DNA of 42,074 nucleotides from Alkaliphilus pronyensis (GCF_009017275.1 NZ_WBZC01000011.1:1-42074), one strand, 5' to 3'; positions 27,588-37,322 are shown, counted from the stretch's first letter. Notes: generated by a model not told the origin, from the sequence alone. Made by a program: numbers and translations.

Positions 27588-27614
27588 AAAAACGGGAATC
27601 AGGTGAAGCTAAGG

Positions 27615-28658
27615 ATGAACCAAATAAAAATTGAAGATGTAATTAAGCTGGAGGATAAGGCTATTATTGATGTAAGGTCATCCTATGAGTTTAATAATGG
27701 TACTATACCAAAGGCTATTAATATTCCATTGTTAGATGATTATGAAAGGATAGAGGTAGGTAAAAGCTACAAAAAAGAGGGGGCTGAAGCTGCAAAAATC
27801 AAAGGCTTGGACTTTATTTCCCCTAAGCTTACTAGCTTCTATAGGGAAGTAAAGGAGCTGCAGAAAAACTCAAAAAATTTAATAGTGTTTTGCAGTAGAG
27901 GAGGCTTAAGAAGCACCACATTTGTAAAGCTTATGGATTTATTAGGAGCAAAAGGAATATATCAGCTACAGGGTGGATTTAAAGAATATCGTAGCTTTAT
28001 TCTTAAAAGTCTAATGGATTTAAAAAAAATAGAGTTTATTGTTATACATGGTCATACAGGGGTTGGTAAAACTGATATTATTGAAAAACTGAAGCTAAAA
28101 GGTATACCAGCAATAAACTTAGAGGAGCTAGCCCAAAATAAAGGTTCTGTTTTTGGTAATATTGGCTTTAATGGTATTACAACACAAAAGAACTTTGAAA
28201 ATAGCATTGCAGAGGAGATTATAGTAAGTAAAGATAAGCCTATTGTGATAGAAAGCGAAGGTCAACGCTTAGGAAACGTTACAATTCCAAAAATTATATA
28301 TAATAATATGATTAATGGTCATCATGTTCTATTAAAAACAAGTATAGATAATAGAAAAAATAGGCTTGTTAATGATTATGTAAATAAGAGAGAAGGAAAT
28401 GACCATAAGCTAATTGATGCTGTCAATAAATTAAAAAAACGATTAGGACATGAGAAGGTACAAAGCTACATTAAGCTTATTAATGAAAAAAAATATGACC
28501 TGTTAGCTGAGGCTTTATTGGAGCATTATTATGATCCTCTTTATAACTTCTCTATCGAAAAATATGATTATGACATTATAATAAATTATGATAGAATTGA
28601 AGAAGCAATAGAAGTAATTAGTAGATATTATAAAGAAATAGAAGGGAAGACGAGGTAA
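27615..28658 (+). CDS. mnmH: tRNA 2-selenouridine synthase
   Basis: Uses selenophosphate to replace the sulfur of 2-thiouridine at the tRNA wobble position, giving 2-selenouridine. A rhodanese domain comes first ([10 protein letters not shown], catalytic Cys93 in [10 protein letters not shown]), then a P-loop domain with GHTGVGKT at 146-153. At 347 residues it is typical. AGGTGA at 27601-27606 fixes the start at ATG 27615; an in-frame ATG at 27585 belongs to the repeat array and lacks an SD. The gene implies a selenophosphate synthetase (SelD) elsewhere. Its stop overlaps the start of rimO. CSRGG without Trp differs slightly from the CWRGG I recall in many members. Confidence 0.93.
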   Translation: MNQIKIEDVIKLEDKAIIDVRSSYEFNNGTIPKAINIPLLDDYERIEVGKSYKKEGAEAAKIKGLDFISPKLTSFYREVKELQKNSKNLIVFCSRGGLRSTTFVKLMDLLGAKGIYQLQGGFKEYRSFILKSLMDLKKIEFIVIHGHTGVGKTDIIEKLKLKGIPAINLEELAQNKGSVFGNIGFNGITTQKNFENSIAEEIIVSKDKPIVIESEGQRLGNVTIPKIIYNNMINGHHVLLKTSIDNRKNRLVNDYVNKREGNDHKLIDAVNKLKKRLGHEKVQSYIKLINEKKYDLLAEALLEHYYDPLYNFSIEKYDYDIIINYDRIEEAIEVISRYYKEIEGKTR

Positions 28659-29986
28659 TGAACTTTACAGTATATGTAGAATCCCTTGGGTGCTCTAAAA
28701 ACCTAATCGATGCTGAAATAATGCTGGGAATATTAAATAAATACGGCTATAAGTTAACTATGAATAAAAGCAATGCCGACATAATAATTGTTAATACCTG
28801 TGGCTTTATTGATGCAGCAAAAGAAGAATCAATTAATAAAATCATTGAGCTGGGAAGCCTTAAGGAAAAAAGGTTAAAGCTCCTACTGGTTTCAGGGTGT
28901 CTTGGTGAACGGTATCCAGATGAGCTGCTGAAGGAGCTACCAGAGGTGGATGCTATAGTTGGAACAGGCAATTATCATACAATAGTAGAAACCATACACG
29001 AAGCTATGAAGGGTAATAGGGTTACAAAGATAGGGAACCTAGATCAAGTTTTTGACGAAGCATTACCTAGATTTCAGACTACTCCTACCCATACTGCCTA
29101 TGTAAAAATTTCTGACGGATGTGATAATGTTTGTACCTACTGCATTATACCAAAGCTACGGGGGAAATATAGAAGTAGAAAAATTGAAAACATTATTTAT
29201 GAAGTAGAAGAGCTAAGTAAAAAGGGTGTAAAGGAAATTATACTTATTGCTCAAGATACCACCCGCTATGGTATTGATATCTATGGTGAATTTATGCTTT
29301 CTAATCTACTAGAAAAGCTATGTCAAGTAGAGGGTATAAAATGGATACGACTATTGTATGGGTATCCAGAGATGATTACAGATGATTTAATTAAAACCAT
29401 AAAGAATAACGATAAAATCTGCAATTATTTAGATATGCCTATTCAACATTCCAGCGATGCTATACTTAAGCTTATGAATAGAAGAACAACTAGAAAATAC
29501 TTAATTGATTTAATAAAAAAAATAAGAAGTGAAATTCCCGATATTGTATTGAGAACCTCCTTGATTGTTGGTTTTCCTGGTGAAGAAGAGGATCATTTTC
29601 AAGAGTTAAAGGATTTTGTTGAAGAGGCTAGATTTGATAAGCTAGGGGTATTTTCTTATTCTAAAGAGGAGGGTACACCAGCAGCTAAGCTCTCAAATCA
29701 AATTGAGGATGAAATAAAAGATACCCGAAAGAACATAATAATGGAAATACAGCAAAGAATATCTCTCGAAAAGAACCAATCAAAAATTGGCAAGGAGATG
29801 GAGGTTATAGTTGAAGAAACTTTAGTTAAGGGTAAAGAGTATATAGGTAGAAGCAAAGGCGACGCTCCAGAGATAGATGGACTTGTATATGTACATTCAT
29901 CAAGAAATATAAAAATAGGTGAAATAGTTAAGGTAATTATAAGTGGAGCATTAGAATATGACTTGATGGGAGATGTAATTCGATGA
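28658..29986 (+). CDS. rimO: Ribosomal protein S12 methylthiotransferase RimO
   Basis: Radical SAM enzyme that adds a methylthio group to an Asp of ribosomal protein S12. The N-terminal UPF0004 domain carries three cluster cysteines (LGCSKN, NTCGF, SGCLGE). The radical SAM site is Cys155-x3-Cys159-x2-Cys162 in [20 protein letters not shown]-terminal TRAM domain closes the 442-residue chain. [13 protein letters not shown] and the GNYHTIVE region favour RimO over MiaB. The start overlaps the mnmH stop by one base and its end overlaps pgsA, showing a compact mnmH-rimO-pgsA operon. Confidence 0.96.
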   Translation: MNFTVYVESLGCSKNLIDAEIMLGILNKYGYKLTMNKSNADIIIVNTCGFIDAAKEESINKIIELGSLKEKRLKLLLVSGCLGERYPDELLKELPEVDAIVGTGNYHTIVETIHEAMKGNRVTKIGNLDQVFDEALPRFQTTPTHTAYVKISDGCDNVCTYCIIPKLRGKYRSRKIENIIYEVEELSKKGVKEIILIAQDTTRYGIDIYGEFMLSNLLEKLCQVEGIKWIRLLYGYPEMITDDLIKTIKNNDKICNYLDMPIQHSSDAILKLMNRRTTRKYLIDLIKKIRSEIPDIVLRTSLIVGFPGEEEDHFQELKDFVEEARFDKLGVFSYSKEEGTPAAKLSNQIEDEIKDTRKNIIMEIQQRISLEKNQSKIGKEMEVIVEETLVKGKEYIGRSKGDAPEIDGLVYVHSSRNIKIGEIVKVIISGALEYDLMGDVIR

Positions 29987-30519
29987 ATTTAGCAAATAAG
30001 TTAACTATACTTAGAATTTTATTAGTACCTGTATTTATGCTTTTTCTGTTAAATCATATACCCTATGGAGTTGAAATTGCTGCAAGTATATTTATAATAG
30101 CAGCTATTACAGATACTCTTGATGGATATATTGCAAGAAAGAAAAACCAAGTAACAAACTTTGGTAAGTTTATGGATCCATTGGCTGATAAGCTTTTAGT
30201 TTCAGCAGCTTTAATATCCTTAGTTCAACTTGGTAAGCTATCAGCTTGGGTGGTTGTTATTATAATTGCTAGAGAATTCACCATCAGTATATTAAGGGCT
30301 GTGGCAGCTGCCGAAGGAGTGGTAATAGCAGCAAGCTGGTGGGGTAAAGTAAAAACCATAACACAAATTGTTGCAATTATAGCTGTTTTAGTTAATAATT
30401 TTCCCTTCAGTCTAGTGGGATTTCCATTCGACACTATAATGATATGGGTAGCAGTTATCTTTACAGTAATTTCAGGGCTTGATTATATTAAAATTAATAA
30501 ACATATTCTAAAGCATTAA
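29983..30519 (+). CDS. pgsA: CDP-diacylglycerol-glycerol-3-phosphate 3-phosphatidyltransferase
   Basis: Membrane enzyme for the committed step of phosphatidylglycerol synthesis, using the CDP-diacylglycerol made by CdsA. The CDP-alcohol phosphatidyltransferase signature DG-x2-AR-x8-G-x3-D-x3-D is complete: [10 protein letters not shown] leads on to [11 protein letters not shown]. About five membrane helices fit a 178-residue chain. The ATGA overlap with rimO indicates translational coupling. A hairpin terminator lies about 40 nt downstream. The pgsA-cinA-recA order is the usual Firmicutes one. Confidence 0.96.
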   Translation: MNLANKLTILRILLVPVFMLFLLNHIPYGVEIAASIFIIAAITDTLDGYIARKKNQVTNFGKFMDPLADKLLVSAALISLVQLGKLSAWVVVIIIAREFTISILRAVAAAEGVVIAASWWGKVKTITQIVAIIAVLVNNFPFSLVGFPFDTIMIWVAVIFTVISGLDYIKINKHILKH

Positions 30520-30558
30520 AATATAGTAATTATCATTTAACACACATTAACACCCTAT

Positions 30559-30585
30559 TGCCAATATAAATTGGCATTTTGTTTT
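30559..30585 (+). terminator. Terminator between pgsA and cinA
   Basis: TGCCAAT (30559-30565) pairs with ATTGGCA (30570-30576) across ATAA, followed by TTTTGTTTT. Confidence 0.82.
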
Positions 30586-30618
30586 AGATGCAATAAATAC
30601 ATAAAGAGGAGTAAAAAA

Positions 30619-31857
30619 ATGCTAGCTTCAATTATTTGTATAGGAACAGAATTAGTTAATGGTAAAACAAAAGATTCAAACTCATATTATATCTCACAAA
30701 AACTAATTACACATGGTTATAGGGTTGGTATTAAAATTACAGTGGAAGATAAATTAATTAGCATTACTAATTCTATAAATTTTGCATTATCCACCTCCGA
30801 CATTCTGATATTAACAGGGGGACTAGGACCTACCTTAGATGATATTACAAGAGAAGCAGTATCAAATGCTATAGGATACCCCTTAGAAATGAATGGATCA
30901 ATTAAGAAAAAGATAATAGACATTCTGGAAAAAAATCATAAAAAATGCCCTGTTAATAATTTTCGTCAAGCTTATTTTCCAAAAGGCTCCCAGATAATAG
31001 ATAATAAAAATGGAACTGCTGCAGGCTTTTTAGTTGAGTTTAATAGTAAAAAAGTTTTTGTTCTCCCAGGTCCACCTAATGAAATGAAGCCTATGTTTAA
31101 TGATTACGTGTTGCCTATGCTAAAAGGCTTTAGAAATTCAAGCTTAATTATAAAGAGCTACGAAATTGTTGGAATAGGTGAGTCTGCCCTTGAAGAAGAG
31201 CTAATGGATTTTATCCAAGAATATAAAAATTTTTCATTTGCAACCTATGCTCTTGATGGGCATATTACTTTAACAATTACTGCCGAAGAGGATACTAATT
31301 TAGAAAGTGCAGGTCTTTTAAAAGATTTAACCAATAAAATTGAAAAAAAAATAGGTGATTATATATATAGTATTGATGGCAGTACATTAGAGGAGGAGGT
31401 CTTTAAAGCTCTATTGGAAAAGGGTCTAACCCTAGCAACTGCTGAATCCTGTACAGGAGGCCTATTAGCTTCAAAGCTTACTTCAATACCAGGTATTTCT
31501 AAGGTATATGAAGGTGGATTTATAACCTACAGCAACAATTCGAAAACTAGAGATTTATTTGTACCATCTGAGTTAATAAGCCATCAGGGGGCTGTCAGCT
31601 ATGAGGTTGCTATGTCAATGCTAAAGGGCTTAAAAAAAAGAACCTTATGTAATTGTGGTATATCAATAACTGGAATTGCTGGGCCAGAGGGGGGTACGGC
31701 TACAAAACCAGTAGGAACAGTTTTTGTGGGTATTAATTTAAAAGATTATTATGAGGTTATACAGCTTAGACTTTCGGGAAATCGCAGAAGAATACAAAAC
31801 CTTACAACCTTAACAGCACTAAATCTATTAAGAAAAGCAATAATTAGCAAATGTTAA
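30619..31857 (+). CDS. cinA: CinA-family NMN deamidase / competence-damage protein
   Basis: Two-domain protein: an N-terminal MoaB/MogA-like domain (SIICIGTELVNGKTKDSNS, then LTGGLGPTLDDITREA) linked in the family to ADP-ribose pyrophosphatase activity, and a C-terminal PncC-type NMN deamidase domain (ATAESCTGGLLASKLTSIPG, then SITGIAGPEGGTATKPVGTV). It recycles NMN in pyridine-nucleotide metabolism; the competence link is historical. Starting at ATG 30619 with AGAGGAG gives 412 residues, normal length; upstream in-frame codons overlap the terminator region. It precedes recA as in Bacillus, but recA has its own promoter. Confidence 0.94.
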   Translation: MLASIICIGTELVNGKTKDSNSYYISQKLITHGYRVGIKITVEDKLISITNSINFALSTSDILILTGGLGPTLDDITREAVSNAIGYPLEMNGSIKKKIIDILEKNHKKCPVNNFRQAYFPKGSQIIDNKNGTAAGFLVEFNSKKVFVLPGPPNEMKPMFNDYVLPMLKGFRNSSLIIKSYEIVGIGESALEEELMDFIQEYKNFSFATYALDGHITLTITAEEDTNLESAGLLKDLTNKIEKKIGDYIYSIDGSTLEEEVFKALLEKGLTLATAESCTGGLLASKLTSIPGISKVYEGGFITYSNNSKTRDLFVPSELISHQGAVSYEVAMSMLKGLKKRTLCNCGISITGIAGPEGGTATKPVGTVFVGINLKDYYEVIQLRLSGNRRRIQNLTTLTALNLLRKAIISKC

Positions 31858-31894
31858 ATTTTACATAATGAGCAATAAAAAATTTAAATAGTAT

Positions 31895-31923
31895 TTGACC
31901 TTTTGTTTTAAATAATATATAAT
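31895..31923 (+). promoter_or_regulatory. Sigma-A promoter of recA
   Basis: TTGACC at 31895-31900, exactly 17 nt, TATAAT at 31918-31923. Transcription would start near 31930, at the edge of the LexA box. Confidence 0.88.
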
Positions 31924-31931
31924 TATAAAAA

Positions 31932-31945
31932 AGAACAAATGTTCG
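31932..31945 (+). promoter_or_regulatory. LexA (DinR) operator of recA
   Basis: AGAACAAATGTTCG differs from the Firmicutes consensus CGAACRNRYGTTYG only at the first base. It lies just after the expected transcription start, where bound LexA would block the promoter, so recA should be SOS-inducible. Confidence 0.87.
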
Positions 31946-31955
31946 AAAAGAATGA

Positions 31956-31990
31956 AAGGTAGGTGAACCAGAGATAGCTCTGGTATTAAA
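31956..31990 (+). promoter_or_regulatory. Split ribosome-binding site of recA with an inserted hairpin
   Basis: The SD AGGTAGGTGA ends at 31966, 25 nt before the ATG, which is too far for normal initiation. The space is filled by a perfect 7-bp hairpin: ACCAGAG (31967-31973), loop ATAG, CTCTGGT (31978-31984). With the hairpin folded, the remaining spacing is six nucleotides, which is ideal. No closer SD exists, and the start codon is fixed by RecA homology. Confidence 0.75.
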
Positions 31991-33031
31991 ATGATTGAGA
32001 AAAAGAAAGCATTAGAGATGGCTATTAATCAGATAGAAAAACAGTTTGGCAAAGGCTCCATAATGAAATTAGGTGAAGATTCAAAGGCCAATATGGAGTG
32101 CATTTCTACTGGCTCAATAGAATTAGATATTGCATTAGGTATAGGTGGAGTACCTAGGGGAAGAATTGTAGAAATATATGGTCCTGAATCATCCGGTAAG
32201 ACTACTGTAACCCTACATATTATTGCAGAGGCTCAAAAAAATGGTGGCTCAGCAGCCTTTATAGATGCTGAACATGCATTAGATCCCACATATGCTAAAA
32301 AGCTAGGAGTAAATATTGATGACTTAATAGTTTCACAGCCAGATACAGGCGAACAGGCGCTGGAAATTGCAGAAGCACTGGTAAGAAGTGGAGCAATAGA
32401 CATTATAGTAATAGATTCTGTGGCTGCCCTTGTCCCAAAAGCAGAAATTGAAGGGGAAATGGGAGATTCTCATGTTGGGCTACAGGCCCGTTTAATGTCA
32501 CAGGCCTTAAGAAAGCTTGCAGGTGCTGTTAATAAATCAAAAACAACTGCTATATTTATTAATCAGCTACGTGAAAAGGTTGGAGTTATGTTTGGTAATC
32601 CAGAAACAACCACAGGTGGTAAGGCATTAAAGTTTTATGCTTCAGTAAGGTTAGATGTACGAAGAATAGACGTTATTAAACAAGGCAATGATATTATGGG
32701 TAACCGTACTAGAGTAAAGGTTGTTAAAAACAAGGTAGCGCCCCCATTTAAGCAGGCTGAGTTTGATATAATGTATGGAGAGGGAATTTCAAAAACTGGT
32801 GATGTCCTTGATTCAGCAGTAAATTTAGATATAGTTAAGAAGGCTGGAGCTTGGTATAGCTACGGAGATCATAGACTTGGTCAAGGTAGAGAAAATGCTA
32901 AACAGTTTTTAAAGGAAAATCCCGATATTTGGAATGAAGTAGAAGATAAGATTAGAGAGCATTATGGATTATCTAAAGGAAAAGGTGCTACAGAAGCAGT
33001 AGCTACAGAGGAAGCCACAAAAGCAAAATAA
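31991..33031 (+). CDS. recA: RecA recombinase
   Basis: ATP-dependent strand-exchange protein and SOS co-protease. Walker A GPESSGKT is at residues 64-71, preceded by the MAW-type segment [17 protein letters not shown]. Walker B is [15 protein letters not shown], loop L1 follows with [19 protein letters not shown], and loop L2 surrounds [19 protein letters not shown]. The 346 residues end in a variable Ala/Glu/Lys tail. Promoter, LexA box and the hairpin-spaced SD lie upstream and a terminator lies about 70 nt downstream, so it is a single-gene SOS unit. Confidence 0.99.
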   Translation: MIEKKKALEMAINQIEKQFGKGSIMKLGEDSKANMECISTGSIELDIALGIGGVPRGRIVEIYGPESSGKTTVTLHIIAEAQKNGGSAAFIDAEHALDPTYAKKLGVNIDDLIVSQPDTGEQALEIAEALVRSGAIDIIVIDSVAALVPKAEIEGEMGDSHVGLQARLMSQALRKLAGAVNKSKTTAIFINQLREKVGVMFGNPETTTGGKALKFYASVRLDVRRIDVIKQGNDIMGNRTRVKVVKNKVAPPFKQAEFDIMYGEGISKTGDVLDSAVNLDIVKKAGAWYSYGDHRLGQGRENAKQFLKENPDIWNEVEDKIREHYGLSKGKGATEAVATEEATKAK

Positions 33032-33102
33032 AATAGTAGATTACACTCCTCTAATTATGCTGTTTTGCGTAGCTACATTAAAGATTAAAATACAATTGAA
33101 AT

Positions 33103-33149
33103 AGCAATAAAAAACTTGTAGTAATAATTCTACAAGTTTTTTTATTGCT
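33103..33149 (+). terminator. Strong terminator after recA
   Basis: A stem of about 19 bp: 33103-33121 (ending AACTTGTAG) pairs with 33130-33149 (beginning CTACAAG) apart from one extra T. The T7 run is inside the 3' arm and an A run inside the 5' arm, so it could work in both directions. It separates the conserved block from the accessory region. The rest of the 283-nt gap before the chemoreceptor gene holds an extended -10-like TGGTATATT at 33255-33263 and nothing else I recognise. Confidence 0.88.
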
Positions 33150-33314
33150 AAAAACACTACTTCTCCTGCTGGTAAATAGTTGTTGCTATATAAAACAATT
33201 TTACACAAAAAAATGCAAAATGTTACAAGTTTTTGTTTGGGATGGCTATAGGGATGGTATATTTAAATAGCAACATCATTCAACAATTAAATTGAAACGA
33301 GCGGAGGTTTTAAA

Positions 33315-34997
33315 ATGACAATTTTTAAAAAACTAGTAACTTCATTTTTAGTAATTGTGTTTATTATGTTAGCAATTTTAACAGTAACAGCCATCAACAC
33401 CAATAGAATTGAAAACCTTAACAATACTATTGCTGTGGCTAAGGATGAAATAAGCTTTCTAATTGAAAAGGAAGTAGACCACTAAAGATGGCTGAATAAT
33501 ATTAGCCTAATGTTTATTACTGGAGATATACCAGAGTCTGTAGACCATACCCAATGTAACTTAGGTAAATGGTATTATTCTTACGAGCCACAAGACTATA
33601 ATAGAGATGCGTATATTGCTTTAGAGGAACCCCATATTAAAGCCCATAAAAGTGGACATCAGCTAATTGATCTTTTTAAGGCTGATAGGAAGAATGAAGC
33701 TCTATTAGTTTTCCAAAGAGATGCAATTCCAGCAGTAGAGGAGGTACAATACCACCTAAAGGAGCTACAAAATGCTAAAATAAACCATACCACAAGTCTT
33801 CAACAGGAAATTAAAAGTATACAAAGAACAGCTCAAATAATAAATTTTAGCTTTATAATTATAGCTATCATAAGTGTAATAATCATTGCTACAATATTGA
33901 ATAGAAAAATAGGTATTCCCGTAGCCAATTTGTCTAAGACTATAGAAAGATTTTCTAATTATGATCTTTCAATGGATAATAAAGAGGCTTCAAGATATAT
34001 TAAAAATAAAGATGAAATAGGTACTATTGCCAGAGCTCTAGGGGTTATGCAAAATAACCTTGTTACATTGATAAAGGATATTGCCGACTCATCTCAACGG
34101 TTGACAGTGTCTTCAGAGGAAATGACAGCTACCACTCAACAATCATCTATTGCAGCTGAAGAAATGGCTACAACAATTGAAGAAGTGGCGATGAGCTCTA
34201 ATCAACAAGCAAAGGAGACAGAAAATGGTGCAATTAAGACAAAAGAACTTAGTAGCATTATAGAAGAGGATATACAGGATATGTTTAGACTACAAGAAGC
34301 GGTGGACAAACTAAACCAACATAAAAATGAGGGCTTAAATATGGTTAATAGCTTAACCGCCATAGTGAAGGAAAGTAGCTCTTCTATTGAAACAATTTAT
34401 GAAACAACCATAGCTACAGATTCTAGTGCTTTAAAAATAGGAGAAGCTAGCAAACTAATTGAAAGCATTGCAGGACAAACTAATCTTTTAGCTCTAAATG
34501 CAGCAATTGAAGCTGCACGAGCAGGTGAGGCAGGTAAGGGCTTTGCTGTGGTTGCAGATGAAATAAGAAAGCTTGCAGAGCAGTCTACCAGCTCAGCGAA
34601 GGAAATCGACACTATGCTTTTAGACCTACAAGATAACTCAAAGAAATCTGTGGAGATTATGGAAAAGGTTATGGAGGTAATGAAGCTGCAAACCCTTCGT
34701 GTAGACGAGACTGAAAAGGAGTTTAGCAATATAGTAAATGAGGTTTTAACGGTTAGTACAACTGTGGAAAGGTCATTAGCCTCAGCAAAAAACATGGATG
34801 ATATTAGAAACCAGTTAGCTACTCTTATGGAGAGCTTATCGGCCATAGCTCAGCAAAATGCAGCTGGCACCCAGCAGGCTTCGGCAGCTATAGAGGAGCA
34901 ATCAGCATCAATGGAGGAAATAGCAAGCTCTGCCGATATGCTGGCTACCCTTGCTTCGAAAATGCAGGACAGTGTTTTAAAGTTTAAGCTAAGTTAG
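33315..34997 (+). pseudogene. Methyl-accepting chemotaxis protein with a CZB sensor, interrupted by one stop codon
   Basis: Reading from ATG 33315 (SD GCGGAGG) gives a membrane chemoreceptor of 560 codons with TAA at codon 57 (33483-33485) in an otherwise open frame. Membrane helices lie at about 8-27 and 174-197. Between them is a chemoreceptor zinc-binding (CZB) domain with His56, His78-x2-Cys81 in [11 protein letters not shown], and [10 protein letters not shown] further on. HAMP and the signalling hairpin tip [19 protein letters not shown] follow. The stop sits where CZB has DHxxW (DH, stop, RW), so one base change could restore it. It may be a recent nonsense mutation or a sequence error. 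CZB domains are usually cytosolic; this one is predicted to face outward. Confidence 0.85.
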
Positions 34998-35234
34998 AAT
35001 AAAAACCTCCGTTACTATAGTTTATTGCCATCAGCTTCCTCAATTTAAAGAAAATTATGAAAACTATAGAGGATTTAATAGATAAAAATAGAAAATACAA
35101 GTTATAATAGCATAAAGGATGAAAGCTAAAATTATTTCTGTTAATTAATACTACCTTACTTATCTCCCTTAAAAAATGGCTGTATTAGTAACTCTGGTGA
35201 GATAGTAAGCTGAGTATGAATTGGGGGAGTGAAG
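34998..35234. other. Gap before the sigma-54 activator gene
   Basis: This 237-nt gap contains a perfect 9-bp inverted repeat, CTATAGTTT at 35015-35023 with AAACTATAG at 35061-35069. Because CTATAG is itself a palindrome, it could be two operator half-sites rather than an RNA stem. TATAAT at 35103-35108 has no good -35. No small gene is evident. Confidence 0.4.
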
Positions 35235-37109
35235 ATGTATGATAGAATTGCCTTTATAGCTCCATATGAAGATTTAAAAAAGATTGCAGATGAAGCAATG
35301 GGGGAAATGGGTATATTCATAGATACCTATGTAGGTGATTTGCAGCGAGGAGTAAATAATGCAATAAAAGCCAAGAAGGAAGGTAAAAAAATCGTTATAA
35401 GTAGAGGAGGCACTGCCAGAGTAATACAAGAGCAGGTGGACATCCCAGTAGTTGAAATTAAAGTAACAGGCTATGACCTTCTTAGGGTTTTAAACAAGTA
35501 CAAATACTCAAAAAAGAAGGTAGCGGTTATAGGATATGGCAACGTTATTAGTGGAGCAAGGGTTATAGCTGATATACTGGGATTTAACGTAGAGTATTTT
35601 CCAATAGATGTTGAACATGAGGTTGTTGAAAAGGTGCAACTGGCATATGATTTAGGTATAGATGTTATTATAGGAGATACTATATCTGTTAGAACAGCCA
35701 ATAGTATGGGAATGGAATACGAATTAATAAAATCTGGTAAAGAGGCAATTATTAATGCCTATGAGGAAGCTCAAAAGCTGTATGAAGCTATAGAAAGGGA
35801 AAGTGAGAAAAAGCAGAGATATAAGACAATCGTAAACTTTATAGAAGAAGGTATAATAGCAGTTAATAAAAATGAAGAGGTTATTCTATATAATCCAGTA
35901 GCAGAAAAAATCTTTCAGATACCAAAAGATAAGGTAATGTATAAAAAGGCCTCTGATGTAATACCCAATACCAGAATACCAAATGTATTAAGAACAGGTA
36001 AACCAGAGCTAGGTTATATTCAATATACAGGAAATGCCACCAACAGAGTTCCTATTATTGTAGAGGGTGAAGTTAAGGGAGTGGTAGTTACCTTTCAAGA
36101 TATAACAAGGATACAGGAGGTAGAGCAAAGAATAAGAGAAGAGCTTCATAAAAAGGGCTTGACTGCTAAAAAAACCTTCGATCATATTCTTGGGGAGAGT
36201 AAAATAATTAAAAAAGCTATTGAACTATCGAAAAAATATGCAAAAACCGACTCTACTATTTTATTGTGTGGTGAAAGTGGAACAGGGAAGGAAGTATTTG
36301 CCCAAGCAATACATAATTATAGTAGTAGAAGAAACAAGCCCTTTGTTGCCATTAATTGTGCTGCTATACCCGGAAATCTTCTTGAAAGTGAATTATTTGG
36401 CTATGCTGAGGGAGCATTTACTGGGGCCCGTAAGGGGGGAAGAAAAGGGCTTTTTGAAATGGCCCACGGCGTAACTATATTTTTAGATGAAATAAGTGAG
36501 ATGGATATTAAAGTACAGGCAAGGATATTAAGGGTTATTCAAGAGATGGAAGTCATGAGAATAGGTGACGATAGAATAATCCCTATAGATGTAAGAATTA
36601 TATCTGCTACAAACAAGGACTTGGAAAGGGAAGTAAAGAGGAAGAGCTTCCGAAATGACTTGTATTACAGAATTAATGTCCTAATAATCAATATTCCTCC
36701 ACTAAGGGAAAGAGAAGGAGACATTGAAGTATTGGCGAAGCATTTCATAGAAAAGTATAGTAGGCTGTACAATAAAACAATGAATAAATTAAGTGATAAT
36801 GTGGTTGAAGTTTTAAAAAGATATTACTGGTATGGCAATGTTAGAGAATTAGAAAATGTAATTGCTAAACTAGTTATAGTTGGAGAAGAGGAAATATCTA
36901 AAAAGGAAAGTGCAGCTTTAGTTTTTAAGGACCTTTTAGCAGACGATAAATCAGAGATAGAAGTAAATTTACTAGAAGGAAGCCTAAAGGAGATAGAGCT
37001 GAAAATAATAAAACAGGTTTTAGAAGAAGAAAACTATAATAAAACCAAAACAGCAGAAAGACTAAGAATTACTAGAGTAACCCTCAATAATAAGCTAAAA
37101 GACGTATAA
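35235..37109 (+). CDS. PrpR-type sigma-54-dependent transcriptional activator
   Basis: A 624-residue enhancer-binding protein with four parts. An N-terminal PrpR_N ligand-sensing domain (about residues 1-190, with VISRGGTA and [14 protein letters not shown]) is followed by a PAS domain (about 200-310), the AAA+ motor with Walker A GESGTGKE at 346-353 and the sigma-54-contacting loop GAFTGA at 393-398, and a Fis-type DNA-binding helix-turn-helix at the end ([20 protein letters not shown]). It starts at ATG 35235 behind GGGGGAGTGA. It ends with a strong terminator, after which a canonical sigma-54 promoter drives the catabolic operon, so it very probably senses the operon's substrate or an intermediate. 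Confidence 0.95.
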   Translation: MYDRIAFIAPYEDLKKIADEAMGEMGIFIDTYVGDLQRGVNNAIKAKKEGKKIVISRGGTARVIQEQVDIPVVEIKVTGYDLLRVLNKYKYSKKKVAVIGYGNVISGARVIADILGFNVEYFPIDVEHEVVEKVQLAYDLGIDVIIGDTISVRTANSMGMEYELIKSGKEAIINAYEEAQKLYEAIERESEKKQRYKTIVNFIEEGIIAVNKNEEVILYNPVAEKIFQIPKDKVMYKKASDVIPNTRIPNVLRTGKPELGYIQYTGNATNRVPIIVEGEVKGVVVTFQDITRIQEVEQRIREELHKKGLTAKKTFDHILGESKIIKKAIELSKKYAKTDSTILLCGESGTGKEVFAQAIHNYSSRRNKPFVAINCAAIPGNLLESELFGYAEGAFTGARKGGRKGLFEMAHGVTIFLDEISEMDIKVQARILRVIQEMEVMRIGDDRIIPIDVRIISATNKDLEREVKRKSFRNDLYYRINVLIINIPPLREREGDIEVLAKHFIEKYSRLYNKTMNKLSDNVVEVLKRYYWYGNVRELENVIAKLVIVGEEEISKKESAALVFKDLLADDKSEIEVNLLEGSLKEIELKIIKQVLEEENYNKTKTAERLRITRVTLNNKLKDV

Positions 37110-37147
37110 ATATTAAACATTAAGGTATAAAAAATATACAAGTTTGA

Positions 37148-37188
37148 GATAAGAAGCTCCAATTAAAGAAGCTTTTTATCTTTTTTTT
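37148..37188 (+). terminator. Rho-independent terminator after the activator gene
   Basis: GATAAGAAGCT (37148-37158) pairs with AGCTTTTTATC (37170-37180) with one G-T wobble, followed by eight T. Confidence 0.92.
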
Positions 37189-37279
37189 ATGGAATTAAAA
37201 GTATTACTATTTTTATTTACCTTAAAAATTGGTTGCTATAGGGATAAGGCTGTACCAAAGTATAATTAAATAATAAATA

Positions 37280-37295
37280 TGGCATGTATTTTGCT
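37280..37295 (+). promoter_or_regulatory. Sigma-54 (-24/-12) promoter of the sugar-acid operon
   Basis: TGGCATG-TATT-TTGCT matches YTGGCACG-N4-TTGCW except for one C-to-T, with exactly 10 nt between the invariant GG and GC. Transcription would start about 37306, only a few bases before the AGGAGGTG SD of the first gene. The upstream activator gene supplies the required enhancer-binding protein. Confidence 0.9.
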
Positions 37296-37322
37296 TTAAT
37301 AAAAGTAAAAGGAGGTGTTAAT

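Noticed and set aside
33483-33485. Stop codon in the chemoreceptor considered as recoded selenocysteine, given that mnmH is present
   Set aside because: The codon is TAA, not TGA, and CZB domains do not need a selenocysteine at that place.
34397-34846. Minus-strand open frame of 149 codons opposite the chemoreceptor signalling domain
   Set aside because: It mirrors the highly conserved coiled-coil coding region and has no features of its own.
36220-36474. Second plus-strand frame of 84 codons within the sigma-54 activator
   Set aside because: It is out of frame with an intact AAA+ domain and has no SD or recognisable product.
37231-37266. Sigma-A promoter using TATAAT at 37261 before the sugar-acid operon
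   Set aside because: No acceptable -35 at 16-18 nt; the sigma-54 site just downstream fits far better.
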